Shown here in pieces: positions 35,941 to 44,173 of a stretch of 64,000 bases of DNA. Numbering within the stretch: position 1 is the first letter of the stretch; each line of letters opens with the position of its first letter. A model generated the notes under the pieces. That model had not been told where the DNA came from and did not search any database. It saw only the letters and a program-made list of their open reading frames with translations. The stretch comes from Chachezhania sediminis (GTDB taxonomy: Bacteria; Pseudomonadota; Alphaproteobacteria; Rhodobacterales; Rhodobacteraceae), in contig NZ_VOPH01000002.1 of the NCBI RefSeq assembly GCF_009765275.1, forward strand, positions 806,001 to 870,000, in the 5' to 3' direction. Both the position numbers and the translations under genes were made by a program.

Positions 35941-36282
35941 CCGGGGGTCTGCCGCCAGACCCGGGCCTGGGCGGTGGCTGCCTGCGGGTCACGCGGCCGA
36001 ATCCGGGCGGACAAACCGGCTCTTTCCGGGGCGGTGATGTCGTGCCGAGGATCCGGGCGGACGCAGTTCCGGGCGGGAAGACCCCGGTGCAGCCGCTGCC
36101 CCGGGCGCAGTCACCGATGCGGCAGTGCGTGCGCAACACGCGATGCCCGCGGACCTGAAAACACCGCGCAAACAATGGGATATTCCAGAAGCCCCTCCCA
36201 GGGGCGGCGACCGTGTTCCTGTCAGTGGCATGGTCTTCGGACGGCCATCCGGCCAATGGCGCTGGGGGCATCTTCCGTGCCA
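35941..36282. other. Chromosomal flank left of the integrated element
   Basis: Between the FAD oxidoreductase and direct repeat A. It contains a short hairpin CCCCT-CCC-AGGGG at 36192-36204. The minus-strand tail of the small coiled-coil ORF reads through it, but that sequence looks non-coding (Pro/Arg/Gly-rich). It was presumably continuous with the serC promoter before integration. Confidence 0.6.
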
Positions 36283-36561
36283 ACAACTCTGGATCTTGCG
36301 CGATCGGGGGGGCAGGCGTATGTTGGCTTCCTCAACTAGGACACTTATACGCTCCTGATGCTGCAGGAGCTCATCGTGAGCCCGCTCAACCGCTTCCAGG
36401 CGACCCAGAAGTGGCAGGTTCTTTCTGTGGAGCTGGGCACGTATTGCCTCAGCATGATTGCTCAGCTCGTCCTTCAGTGCGGTCACGTCGACAGCCGGAG
36501 CTGCTTCCCTCGGGCTGCTGCGGCGGCTCACCTCAGCGATCCTTGCTTCCAGTTCGTTCAT
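35989..36561 (-). CDS. Small coiled-coil protein of the element, 3' end replaced by chromosomal sequence
   Basis: The ATG at 36561 overlaps the relaxase stop, so it is coupled to it. The first 80 residues are helical and charged (NELEARIAEVSRRSS, then VTALKDELSNHAEAIRAQ and LLGRLEAVERAHDELLQHQE), a MobC-like accessory candidate. From NIRLP onward (residue 80) the frame crosses repeat A and continues for about 106 residues into chromosomal DNA with non-protein-like composition. At the other element end the same frame reads [16 protein letters not shown] then stop. The circular form would thus encode a 95-residue protein ending KIQSGLP. The integrated version is a chimera and may be unstable or non-functional. 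Confidence 0.6.
   Translation of the reverse strand: MNELEARIAEVSRRSSPREAAPAVDVTALKDELSNHAEAIRAQLHRKNLPLLGRLEAVERAHDELLQHQERISVLVEEANIRLPPRSRKIQSCWHGRCPQRHWPDGRPKTMPLTGTRSPPLGGASGISHCLRGVFRSAGIACCARTAASVTAPGAAAAPGSSRPELRPPGSSARHHRPGKSRFVRPDSAA
36283..36323. repeat. Direct repeat A (left boundary of the element)
   Basis: 41 bp of the form AC-x-ACTYTGGATCTTGC, ten variable bases, GGGCAGGCGTATGT. The copy at 39277-39317 matches except at one base in each of two places in the left block and in the central ten bases. Confidence 0.85.
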
Positions 36562-37886
36562 GGTTTGAAACCTCTCTGTTTGGGGTGGTCGATCTGGACG
36601 TTGCCGCTGCTCAGCGCGCGTCCGGCGGTTTCCGCCTCGTGGGCACGCTCGCGGTTCGTCAGGCGGTTCGACAGCCGTTCCCAGACGTCGGCGAAAGCGA
36701 CTACCATCGGGGTGATTGCCTTGCGGAGGCCAAGCCGGGCGACGTCCTGCGCGAGGGCGTTGTCGGTGATCTTCAAATCCGTTTTTCCGCGACCTGGCCG
36801 CACTGAACCGTCGAGCACGCCGGCGAGCACGCGCATCGCAGTCCTGACGGTCATTCGAGCGGCGCCGATTGCCTGGCGGGTTGTCTCGGCCTGGAATTCT
36901 CTCCGCTCGCGGGTCAGGGCCTCCTTGTCCGCTTGCAGGGCAGCCTCGTCCGTCTTCACTCGGGCGAGGCGGTTGTCGGCCTCGCGCTCCTTTTCAGCCG
37001 CTTGGGACAGTTGCGCTTCCGCTGCCCTCAGCTCCGCGTCGACCTGATCGACAAGGCAGGCGAGGCGGATTTCCAAGCCCTCATGAGACCGAGCTTGGTC
37101 GGCTTCGGCGTCGATCAAACCGGCGATGCGGTCATCCAATTGGCTTTGACGCCGCGCGTTGCGCCGAGCCTCGGCTTTTCGAGCCCGCCACTGCTGTCGG
37201 GATAGTCGCTCACGTGCTGGGCCGGTCCTGGTCAAACCGCAGGGAACACCGACTCTCTTGTGGCAATCGTCCTGAACCTCACGAGCTTTGGCCCGGTAGG
37301 CAGCGTTGCCAAGCTTGACCGCTTCACGGTCGCTCTGACCGCCTTCCCGGGCAGCGGCTTCGGCCTTTGTCTTCGCCTGCCATGCCGGGTTCAGGTCTCT
37401 CGCAGAGCAGGCAGGATCGTGAAGGGGCAAGATGAATGCATGCAGATGCGGATGTGCTTCGTCGGTGTGTTCGACAGCGCTGACCAATTGGTCGCCGTAC
37501 ATCTCGGAAAGCCAGTCAATCGTTCGCCTGACCCAATCGTCGTAGCGTTCCTTCGCCTCGCTGTCTGAGGCAACCTGCTCGCACAATAGCGGATAGGATG
37601 CGACGCAGGTCAGCATCGTATGCCGGTCCTTTCGGACGGCCCTCTGCGCGGTTCGACCGTCCTTCAGGCGGACCTCGACGCTGCCCGAATTCAGCATTTC
37701 ATCGTGCTGCTGACGGACTGCCGCCGGTGCTACTCCGAAGATGATCCTTGGAGCCTTCGGAGCTTCAACGTGGAGGGAAAACTCCGGCGCGCGGGCGGCT
37801 TCGGCCAGCACCTGTTTGACTGACTGGCCTGCCGGATTCGGCTTGCGAGAGAAGGTTTGGAATCGAACAAATTGAGGCCCGCTCAT
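36558..37886 (-). CDS. MOBV-family relaxase (Mob_Pre)
   Basis: 442 residues from ATG 37886, with GAGGGG upstream. The catalytic metal motif HxDExxPHxH is intact as H140-T-D-E-A-H-P-H-L-H149. The C-terminal 200 residues are a long charged coiled coil (QLDDRIAGLIDAEADQARSH, EKEREADNRLARVKTDEAAL). The N-terminal His-Asn-x-Arg motif of classical Pre/MobM proteins, which carries the nucleophile of MobM, is not seen, so the nicking residue is unclear. Pre proteins nick oriT for conjugative mobilisation and also catalyse site-specific plasmid recombination. The 270 bp upstream is an oriT candidate. Confidence 0.88.
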   Translation of the reverse strand: MSGPQFVRFQTFSRKPNPAGQSVKQVLAEAARAPEFSLHVEAPKAPRIIFGVAPAAVRQQHDEMLNSGSVEVRLKDGRTAQRAVRKDRHTMLTCVASYPLLCEQVASDSEAKERYDDWVRRTIDWLSEMYGDQLVSAVEHTDEAHPHLHAFILPLHDPACSARDLNPAWQAKTKAEAAAREGGQSDREAVKLGNAAYRAKAREVQDDCHKRVGVPCGLTRTGPARERLSRQQWRARKAEARRNARRQSQLDDRIAGLIDAEADQARSHEGLEIRLACLVDQVDAELRAAEAQLSQAAEKEREADNRLARVKTDEAALQADKEALTRERREFQAETTRQAIGAARMTVRTAMRVLAGVLDGSVRPGRGKTDLKITDNALAQDVARLGLRKAITPMVVAFADVWERLSNRLTNRERAHEAETAGRALSSGNVQIDHPKQRGFKP

Positions 37887-37889
37887 CAA

Positions 37890-38157
37890 TGGCCCCTCGC
37901 GGTCGGGGAACGCAATATGGACCGACGTTTACGTTGCAAGCAACGTGTCGGCGAGGGCGCTGCGCCCCTCGACCCCGCGTGCGGCTTCGCCGCCGATCCG
38001 TTCCGGATCGAAGCCACTTTCAGTGGCTGCCAAACCCACCCTCCGCCAGCCGTCTGATGGGCGCTGCGGGTGGGTTTGGCGAAGGGACGACACGGCGGCG
38101 CTTGTGTCGTTTCGGTGCCGTGAGTCTGCTCCGGGGAGCTTTGGCCGCGTGTCCAGG
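37890..38157. other. Structured non-coding region, candidate oriT
   Basis: Between the relaxase start and the end of the upstream HTH gene. It holds ACGTTGC-AA-GCAACGT at 37931-37946 flanked by CCGAC/GTCGG, AGCCACT-TTC-AGTGGCT at 38012-38028, and a perfect 13-bp pair GCCAAACCCACCC (38029-38041) / GGGTGGGTTTGGC (38068-38080). Such clustered inverted repeats next to a relaxase gene are typical of transfer origins. Confidence 0.55.
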
Positions 38158-39024
38158 TCATTTCAGAACACCGGCTGCCGTGGCTTCTTCGCGCGTGATC
38201 AGGCCCCGCTGCAAGGCCGCTGTGACCTGGCCGCTTGTCACGTGCCTACACATCCCGTGGCGGGTCTTCACCCAGCCAGCGACCTGGGTCAGGATCTTCT
38301 CCGCACTCTCCGTTGATGTGGCCTTTCGCTGCCGCAACTCATCCACATGCCGCCGCCATTTCCCTAGACGCAGCCAGTTGTCGATGAAGGATACCTTCGA
38401 GCGCGTGTAGCCATCGGTTTCGGCGGCATACGCAGCAGCGGCAGCAGCGAGTTCGTCGACCGAGGTGTTGCCAAGCGCCTCTGCGAGGTGGCGGCGACAC
38501 CCCTTGCGGTCCCTGCGGCGATCGGAGGGGTAGGCGGCCCAGATCTTCTCCAGATCCATCTCCTCCGCCTCGCGCGCCTCGGCGCGCGTAGGAGGTTTCA
38601 AAGGATTGTTCCCAGGATTGTTAGGGGGTCGTGGTGAACCCCGTCGAGGGGTCACCGTGACCCCCCTTGGGGTATCATCATGAACCGGGTTCACCGTGAC
38701 CCCGGTCCCTTTTGACGCCTTCTGGGGCAGCAGTGACTCCAGTTCGGACACCGCTTCGAGGACGAGGCGATAGACGACGGTATGGCCGTGATCGCAGGCC
38801 CGCCGTTCGCCGGTTTCGACCAGCAAGCCCTCGTCGAGGAAATTACGGATCGTCCGTTTTACGGTGGCGAGGCTCAGCTCCGTATGCCGCGCTATGGTGT
38901 GCTTCGAACACCAGATCCCGGCCCCGTCGTCGCTCGCCTTGTTCGCGAGGTACATGGCGATCTGCTTGCGGGCGGCGCTTCCGAATCTGCGGCGGTCGCA
39001 GAGCGCTTCGACGTGATAACTCAT
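38158..39024 (-). CDS. Winged helix-turn-helix protein, plasmid-replication type
   Basis: 288 residues. The N-terminus (about 1-90) is an HTH_36-like winged helix: FGSAARKQIAMYLANKASDD, IWCSKHTIARHTELSLATVK, RTIRNFLDEGLLVETGERR. A low-complexity linker (about 105-150, Pro/Thr/Asn-rich) separates it from a C-terminal helical module (EKIWAAYPSDRRRDRKGCRR to NWLRLGKWRRHVDELRQRKA) resembling the tails of small plasmid or phage replication proteins. It may initiate replication of the excised circle or regulate the element. A dyad and three GTGCCAA repeats lie just upstream. Confidence 0.65.
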   Translation of the reverse strand: MSYHVEALCDRRRFGSAARKQIAMYLANKASDDGAGIWCSKHTIARHTELSLATVKRTIRNFLDEGLLVETGERRACDHGHTVVYRLVLEAVSELESLLPQKASKGTGVTVNPVHDDTPRGVTVTPRRGSPRPPNNPGNNPLKPPTRAEAREAEEMDLEKIWAAYPSDRRRDRKGCRRHLAEALGNTSVDELAAAAAAYAAETDGYTRSKVSFIDNWLRLGKWRRHVDELRQRKATSTESAEKILTQVAGWVKTRHGMCRHVTSGQVTAALQRGLITREEATAAGVLK

Positions 39025-39276
39025 CCCGCGGCCCTCTTCTCAGGGGTACCACCGGGATGAATCCCATCCCGGGCAGTGGTCTGGCAGGCCCGAAAATCAG
39101 CTGGGCACAGGGATGTGTCGCAGCAAGTGCCAAGAGGCGGAAAACCTGCCGTCAGACCGTGCCAAACGGCATGATTTCCTGCCCCGGTCCGAAAGATCGC
39201 TGTGTCAGATTTGTGCCAATCTGGGAGTGACGTTCCCTCATCGTTCCGGAACTTCCCGCAGCCAGCTTCAAGGCAA
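39025..39276. promoter_or_regulatory. Element upstream region with dyad and GTGCCAA repeats
   Basis: A perfect 8-bp dyad CCGGGATG-N5-CATCCCGG at 39052-39072 lies 28 bases before the HTH gene start, fitting an autoregulatory operator. GTGCCAA occurs three times in the same orientation (39127, 39159, 39213), possibly iteron-like. No gene seen. Confidence 0.45.
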
Positions 39277-39317
39277 ACCACTTTGGATCTTGCTTGTTTT
39301 AAAGGGCAGGCGTATGT
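39277..39317. repeat. Direct repeat B (right boundary of the element)
   Basis: Second copy of the 41-bp boundary repeat, 58 bp before the serC start codon. TTGCTT and TATGTC inside and just after it are 17 bases apart and could serve as the serC promoter; repeat A has TTGCGC at the corresponding place. Confidence 0.85.
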
Positions 39318-39374
39318 CCGGCGGTGGGACACCCCTCCCCAACGAGGGGCGTATATCTGGAAGGTTATGCACCA

Positions 39375-40529
<1,155 letters not shown>

Positions 40530-40580
40530 GGCAGGCGGCGGGGGTGACCCCGCCCTTCACGGCCTTCGACGACCGGGTGA

Positions 40581-40605
40581 GGTGCGTGGGGACCACGCAC
40601 CCTAC
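40581..40605 (-). repeat. REP-like hairpin, copy 1 (inverted)
   Basis: Reverse complement of GTAGGGTGCGTG-N5-CACGCACC; stem GGTGCGTGG/CCACGCACC with a 3-base loop. It forms an inverted pair with copy 2 in the serC-serA gap. Confidence 0.8.
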
Positions 40606-40651
40606 CGCTCCCGACCAGCCGGTGCCCTGCGCACCCTCTCTTCCCATTCCC

Positions 40652-40676
40652 GTAGGGTGCGTGTTTCCCACGCACC
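40652..40676 (+). repeat. REP-like hairpin, copy 2
   Basis: GTAGGGTGCGTG-TTTCC-CACGCACC, perfect 8-bp stem. Lies 39 bases before serA. Confidence 0.8.
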
Positions 40677-40714
40677 GCCACGTATCCCAAACGTATTCCA
40701 CAAGGACCATTCCC

Positions 40715-42310
40715 ATGGCACCCAAGGTACTCATCTCCGACAGCCTTTCCGACGCGGCCGTCCAGATCTTCAAGGACCGCGGCATCGATGTCGACTTCCA
40801 GCCGGACCTCGGCAAGGACAAGGACAAGCTGCTGGAAGTCATCGGCAAATATGACGGCCTGGCGATCCGGTCCGCCACCAAGGTGACCGACAAGATCATC
40901 GAGGCGGCGACCAACCTGAAGGTCATCGGCCGCGCCGGGATCGGCACCGACAACATCGACAAGCCGGCAGCATCCAAGAAGGGCATCATCGTGATGAACA
41001 CGCCCTTCGGCAACACCATCACGACGGCCGAACACGCCATCGCCATGATGTTCGCCGTGGCCCGCCAGATCCCCGAAGCCAGCGCATCCACCCATGCCGG
41101 CAAGTGGGAGAAGTCCAAGTTCATGGGCGTCGAACTGACCGGCAAGACCCTGGGCGTCATCGGCGCCGGAAATATCGGGTCCATCGTCTGCGACCGCGCC
41201 CGCGGCCTGAAGATGAAGGTCGTGGCCTACGATCCGTTCCTGGGCGAGGAACGCGCCAAGGCGATGCAGGTCGAGAAGGTCGAACTGGAAGACCTGCTGA
41301 AGCGCGCCGATTTCATCACCCTGCACGTGCCGTTGACCGACCAGACGCGCAACATCCTGTCCAAGGAAAACATCGCCAAGACCAAGAAGGGCGTCCGGAT
41401 CATCAACTGCGCCCGCGGCGGCCTGGTGGACGAGGAAGCCCTGGCCGAGGCCCTGAAGGCCGGCCACGTGGCGGGTGCCGCCTTCGACGTGTTCTCTGAA
41501 GAACCGGCCAAGGAAAACGTGCTGTTCGGTCTGCCGAACGTCGTCTGCACCCCGCACCTGGGCGCCGCGACCTCGGAAGCGCAGGAAAACGTGGCGCTGC
41601 AGGTGGCCGAACAGATGGCCGACTACCTGCTGACCGGCGCCGTGCAGAACGCGCTGAACATGCCGTCGGTCACCGCCGAGGAAGCCAAGATCATGGGCCC
41701 CTGGCTGAAGCTGGCCGAGCATCTGGGCGCCTTCATCGGCCAGATGACGGACGAACCGGTCAAGGCGATCAACATCCTCTATGACGGTTCCGTGTCGCAG
41801 ATGAACCTGGATGCGCTGAATTGCGGCGTGGTCGCGGGCCTGATGAAGAGCGTGACGCCCGACGTGAACATGGTTTCCGCCCCGGTCGTGGCGAAGGAAC
41901 GCGGCGTCAAGATTTCGACCACCAAGCAGGACCAGTCGGGCGCCTTCGAAGGTTATATCAAGGTGACTGTCGTCACCGACAAGCGCGAGCGGTCGATTGG
42001 CGGCACCGTGTTCTCGGACGGGAAGCCGCGGTTCATCCAGATCAAGGGCATCAACATCGATGCCGAGATCGGGGCGAACATGCTTTACACCACGAACGAA
42101 GACCAGCCGGGCATGATCGGCACGCTGGGCAACACGATGGGCCAGAACGGCGTGAACATCGCCAACTTCACCCTGGGCCGTGCGGCGCAGGGCGGCGAGG
42201 CCATCGCGCTGCTTTATGTCGATGCCCCGGTCCCGGCCGAAGTGCTGGCCGAACTGCGCAACTCCGGCAAGTTCCGCCAGGTCGCGCCGCTGGAATTCGA
42301 CGTCGTCTGA
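40715..42310 (+). CDS. serA: D-3-phosphoglycerate dehydrogenase
   Basis: 531 residues from ATG 40715 (AAGGA upstream); upstream in-frame sequence spans the REP pair and is not coding. First step of serine synthesis. The NAD-binding motif LGVIGAGNIGSIVCDRARGL is near residue 147, the catalytic Arg/Glu/His set is in INCARGGLVDEEAL and TPHLGAATSEAQENVA. A long-form SerA with an intervening domain (about 315-450) and a C-terminal ACT domain (ANMLYTTNEDQPGMIGTLGN) allowing serine feedback control. A strong terminator follows. Confidence 0.97.
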   Translation: MAPKVLISDSLSDAAVQIFKDRGIDVDFQPDLGKDKDKLLEVIGKYDGLAIRSATKVTDKIIEAATNLKVIGRAGIGTDNIDKPAASKKGIIVMNTPFGNTITTAEHAIAMMFAVARQIPEASASTHAGKWEKSKFMGVELTGKTLGVIGAGNIGSIVCDRARGLKMKVVAYDPFLGEERAKAMQVEKVELEDLLKRADFITLHVPLTDQTRNILSKENIAKTKKGVRIINCARGGLVDEEALAEALKAGHVAGAAFDVFSEEPAKENVLFGLPNVVCTPHLGAATSEAQENVALQVAEQMADYLLTGAVQNALNMPSVTAEEAKIMGPWLKLAEHLGAFIGQMTDEPVKAINILYDGSVSQMNLDALNCGVVAGLMKSVTPDVNMVSAPVVAKERGVKISTTKQDQSGAFEGYIKVTVVTDKRERSIGGTVFSDGKPRFIQIKGINIDAEIGANMLYTTNEDQPGMIGTLGNTMGQNGVNIANFTLGRAAQGGEAIALLYVDAPVPAEVLAELRNSGKFRQVAPLEFDVV

Positions 42311-42351
42311 GGCCAGCCGAGCCGGATGACGCTCTGACATTTGATCTCCGT

Positions 42352-42382
42352 GCCCGCGGGACCTGGTCCCGCGGGCATTTTT
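42352..42382 (+). terminator. Rho-independent terminator of serA
   Basis: GCCCGCGGGAC-CTG-GTCCCGCGGGC, an 11-bp perfect stem followed by ATTTTT, 41 bases after the serA stop. Confidence 0.92.
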
Positions 42383-42709
42383 CGTGGTCCCACCCCGGAT
42401 ACCCGAAGGCCTGGGTCGCCGCGCTGCAACCATTCCCGAGATGACCTGTTCTGGCCTGCCGGCAGCCTTCCGGCTGCAGGGCGACCGCATAACGCCGGGC
42501 CTGCCTGATCGGCGGCGTCAGCGTGCTGCGTCGGCGGGCGTTCCGGATCCTTTGCCGACGATGATCGCGATGGACCGCGGCCTGGACGATGTGTCGGCGC
42601 TCCTCGGGCCGAAGGAATGGCTGGTGGATGACAGGGGCCTTTGGCGACGGGCCTTGTCAGGCATCTGGGAAAGGGGTGTCCGTCCTGTGACGGATCGGGA
42701 TAGTCCGCA
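42383..42709. other. Intergenic region, no gene seen
   Basis: A 327-bp gap between the serA terminator and the end of a minus-strand membrane protein gene. An open frame on the plus strand continues into that gene antisense and shows no family features. Confidence 0.6.
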
Positions 42710-43087
42710 TCACGCGCCGAGGCGGCATCCGTTCGTCAGCACGTTGACCAGGAACAGCGTCGCCGAGATCAGGGCCGCGGCGGCGCCGATGCCGGCCAGC
42801 ATCTCGCCTGCGCCGGAAATGGCCAGGGCCATGCCCGCGGGCATTGCGGCCGTGGCGAACAGCTGGACGATGAAATGCAACCGCGCCAGCCCGGTGTCGG
42901 CCGCGCCCGGAACGGCGTGGTAGGTCAGGCCATAGATTGCGCCGGTCACCCAGCCGACCAGGTTCAGTTGGCCATGGGCAGGCGACATCGTACGGTCCAT
43001 GGCGACGGCCATGCACAGGCCCCAGATCGTGCCGATCAGAAGGGCAACCGTCGAGACGACGACAAAGGCAAGGGGAAGGGGTTTCAT
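42710..43087 (-). CDS. Small four-helix membrane protein resembling heme-copper oxidase subunit I
   Basis: 125 residues, four hydrophobic helices, GAAGGAGAGG just upstream. The central segment AHGQLNLVGWVTGAIYGLTY recalls helix regions of cbb3-type oxidase/NnrS-like proteins, where the His binds heme. A further pair HAVPGAADTGLARLHFIVQL holds two more His. It is too short to be an oxidase; similar small proteins are found in many Proteobacteria with unknown role in respiration or heme handling. Confidence 0.65.
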   Translation of the reverse strand: MKPLPLAFVVVSTVALLIGTIWGLCMAVAMDRTMSPAHGQLNLVGWVTGAIYGLTYHAVPGAADTGLARLHFIVQLFATAAMPAGMALAISGAGEMLAGIGAAAALISATLFLVNVLTNGCRLGA

Positions 43088-43279
43088 GGACCTCTCCTTC
43101 GAGGCTTGACCCGTGAGGGTCTGGCGTCAGGCATCCGGCCTGCGGGGGGTGAACACGGGGGCCGGTCGCGTCCGGAAGGTTCCGGGACGCGGCGATTTGG
43201 CCGGGCCATTGCGGTACAAGCCGGTGCAGGGAATGAGTAGGTAGGGAAATTCCTACCCGGCAACGACGGAGAATGCGGG

Positions 43280-44011
43280 ATGAGCGATCCGGTCTATGTC
43301 ATCGGCGATGTCCACGGGCACCTGTCCCAGGTCGAACGCGCGCTTGCGCTGATCGAGGCCGATGGCGGCCCAGAGGCCAAGGTGATCTTTCTGGGCGACC
43401 TGGTCGACCGCGGCCCCGACAGCCGGCGGGTGCTGGAACTTCTGATGGCGGAACAGGCAGCCGGGCGGCCCTGGACGGTGCTGAAGGGCAACCATGACGA
43501 CATGCTGGTGGACTATCTGGCCAACGGGACCGAGTTCGACCACCGGATCTCGATCGAGCTGAGCTGGCTTGATCCGCGGCTGGGCGGGGCGTCGACGCTG
43601 GCCTCCTATGGCATGACGGGGCTGGAACGTCGGACCTTCACCCATATCTGGGAAGAGGCGCGCGAACGGGTGCCCCAGGCGCATCGCGAGTACCTGGCTG
43701 GGTTGCCCCTGACCGAGGAACGCGACGACGTGCTGTTTGTCCATGCCGGGATCCGGCCGGGTGTCGACCTGGCCGAGCAGCATGTCGACGACCTGATGTG
43801 GATCCGGAAGCCCTTCCTGGACGATCCGCGGGACCATCCCTGGCTGGTCGTGCACGGGCACACGGCACTGGACGAGCCGACCCATTTCGGCAACCGCGTC
43901 GACCTGGATGGCGGGGCCGGATACGGGCGGACGCTGCATCCGGTGGTGTTCGAGGGACGGGAGAGCTGGCTCCTGACGCCGACGGGGCGGAAACCCCTGG
44001 CGCGGGGCTGA
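43280..44011 (+). CDS. Metallophosphoesterase, PP2A-like serine/threonine phosphatase
   Basis: 243 residues. Calcineurin-like signature motifs are all present: GDVHGHLSQVERAL (9-22), GDLVDRGPDSRRVLELL (about 41-57), GNHDDMLVDYLANG (about 71-84), FVHAGIRPG (about 154) and VVHGHTALDEP (about 194). The length fits bacterial PrpA/ApaH-like single-domain phosphatases acting on phosphoproteins or nucleotides. It starts 193 bp from the divergent membrane-protein gene. Confidence 0.9.
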   Translation: MSDPVYVIGDVHGHLSQVERALALIEADGGPEAKVIFLGDLVDRGPDSRRVLELLMAEQAAGRPWTVLKGNHDDMLVDYLANGTEFDHRISIELSWLDPRLGGASTLASYGMTGLERRTFTHIWEEARERVPQAHREYLAGLPLTEERDDVLFVHAGIRPGVDLAEQHVDDLMWIRKPFLDDPRDHPWLVVHGHTALDEPTHFGNRVDLDGGAGYGRTLHPVVFEGRESWLLTPTGRKPLARG

Positions 44012-44071
44012 GGTTTCGGGGTCGGAGGGGGGCTCTGCCCCCCGCCCGCGCCCGTGGCGCGGACTCCCCCC

Positions 44072-44085
44072 GAGGTATTTGAAGA
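44072..44085 (+). repeat. Short dispersed repeat GAGGTATTTGAAGA
   Basis: Exact reverse complement of 15502-15515. Both copies lie at the junction of convergent genes. Confidence 0.6.
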
Positions 44086-44139
44086 CCGAAGAAGCGGGGG
44101 CCGAGGGCCCGGTTTCCGGGCCCCGTCCGTGACGCCGCC

Positions 44140-44164
44140 GTAGGGTGCGTGCTGTGCACGCACC
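44140..44164 (+). repeat. REP-like hairpin, copy 3
   Basis: GTAGGGTGCGTG-CTGTG-CACGCACC, the same 25-bp unit as at 40581 and 40652, here between the convergent phosphatase gene and putA. Confidence 0.8.
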
Positions 44165-44173
44165 GCACCGGGG

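Larger units (their letters stand above)
36283..39317. mobile_element. 3.0-kb integrated mobilizable element (MOBV relaxase, replication-type HTH protein, no integrase)
   Basis: Bounded by two 41-bp direct repeats 2994 bp apart. It carries, all on the minus strand, a winged-helix protein, a MOBV-type relaxase and a small coiled-coil ORF, with a highly structured non-coding region between the first two. No tyrosine or serine recombinase or transposase is present, so integration must use a host recombinase or the relaxase itself. The element sits 58 bp upstream of serC. Reconnecting the outer ends in silico restores a 95-residue ORF, which supports excision as a circle. Confidence 0.75.

Noticed and set aside
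36283-39317. The 3-kb element as a transposon
   Set aside because: The ends are direct, not inverted, repeats and there is no transposase; site-specific integration fits better.
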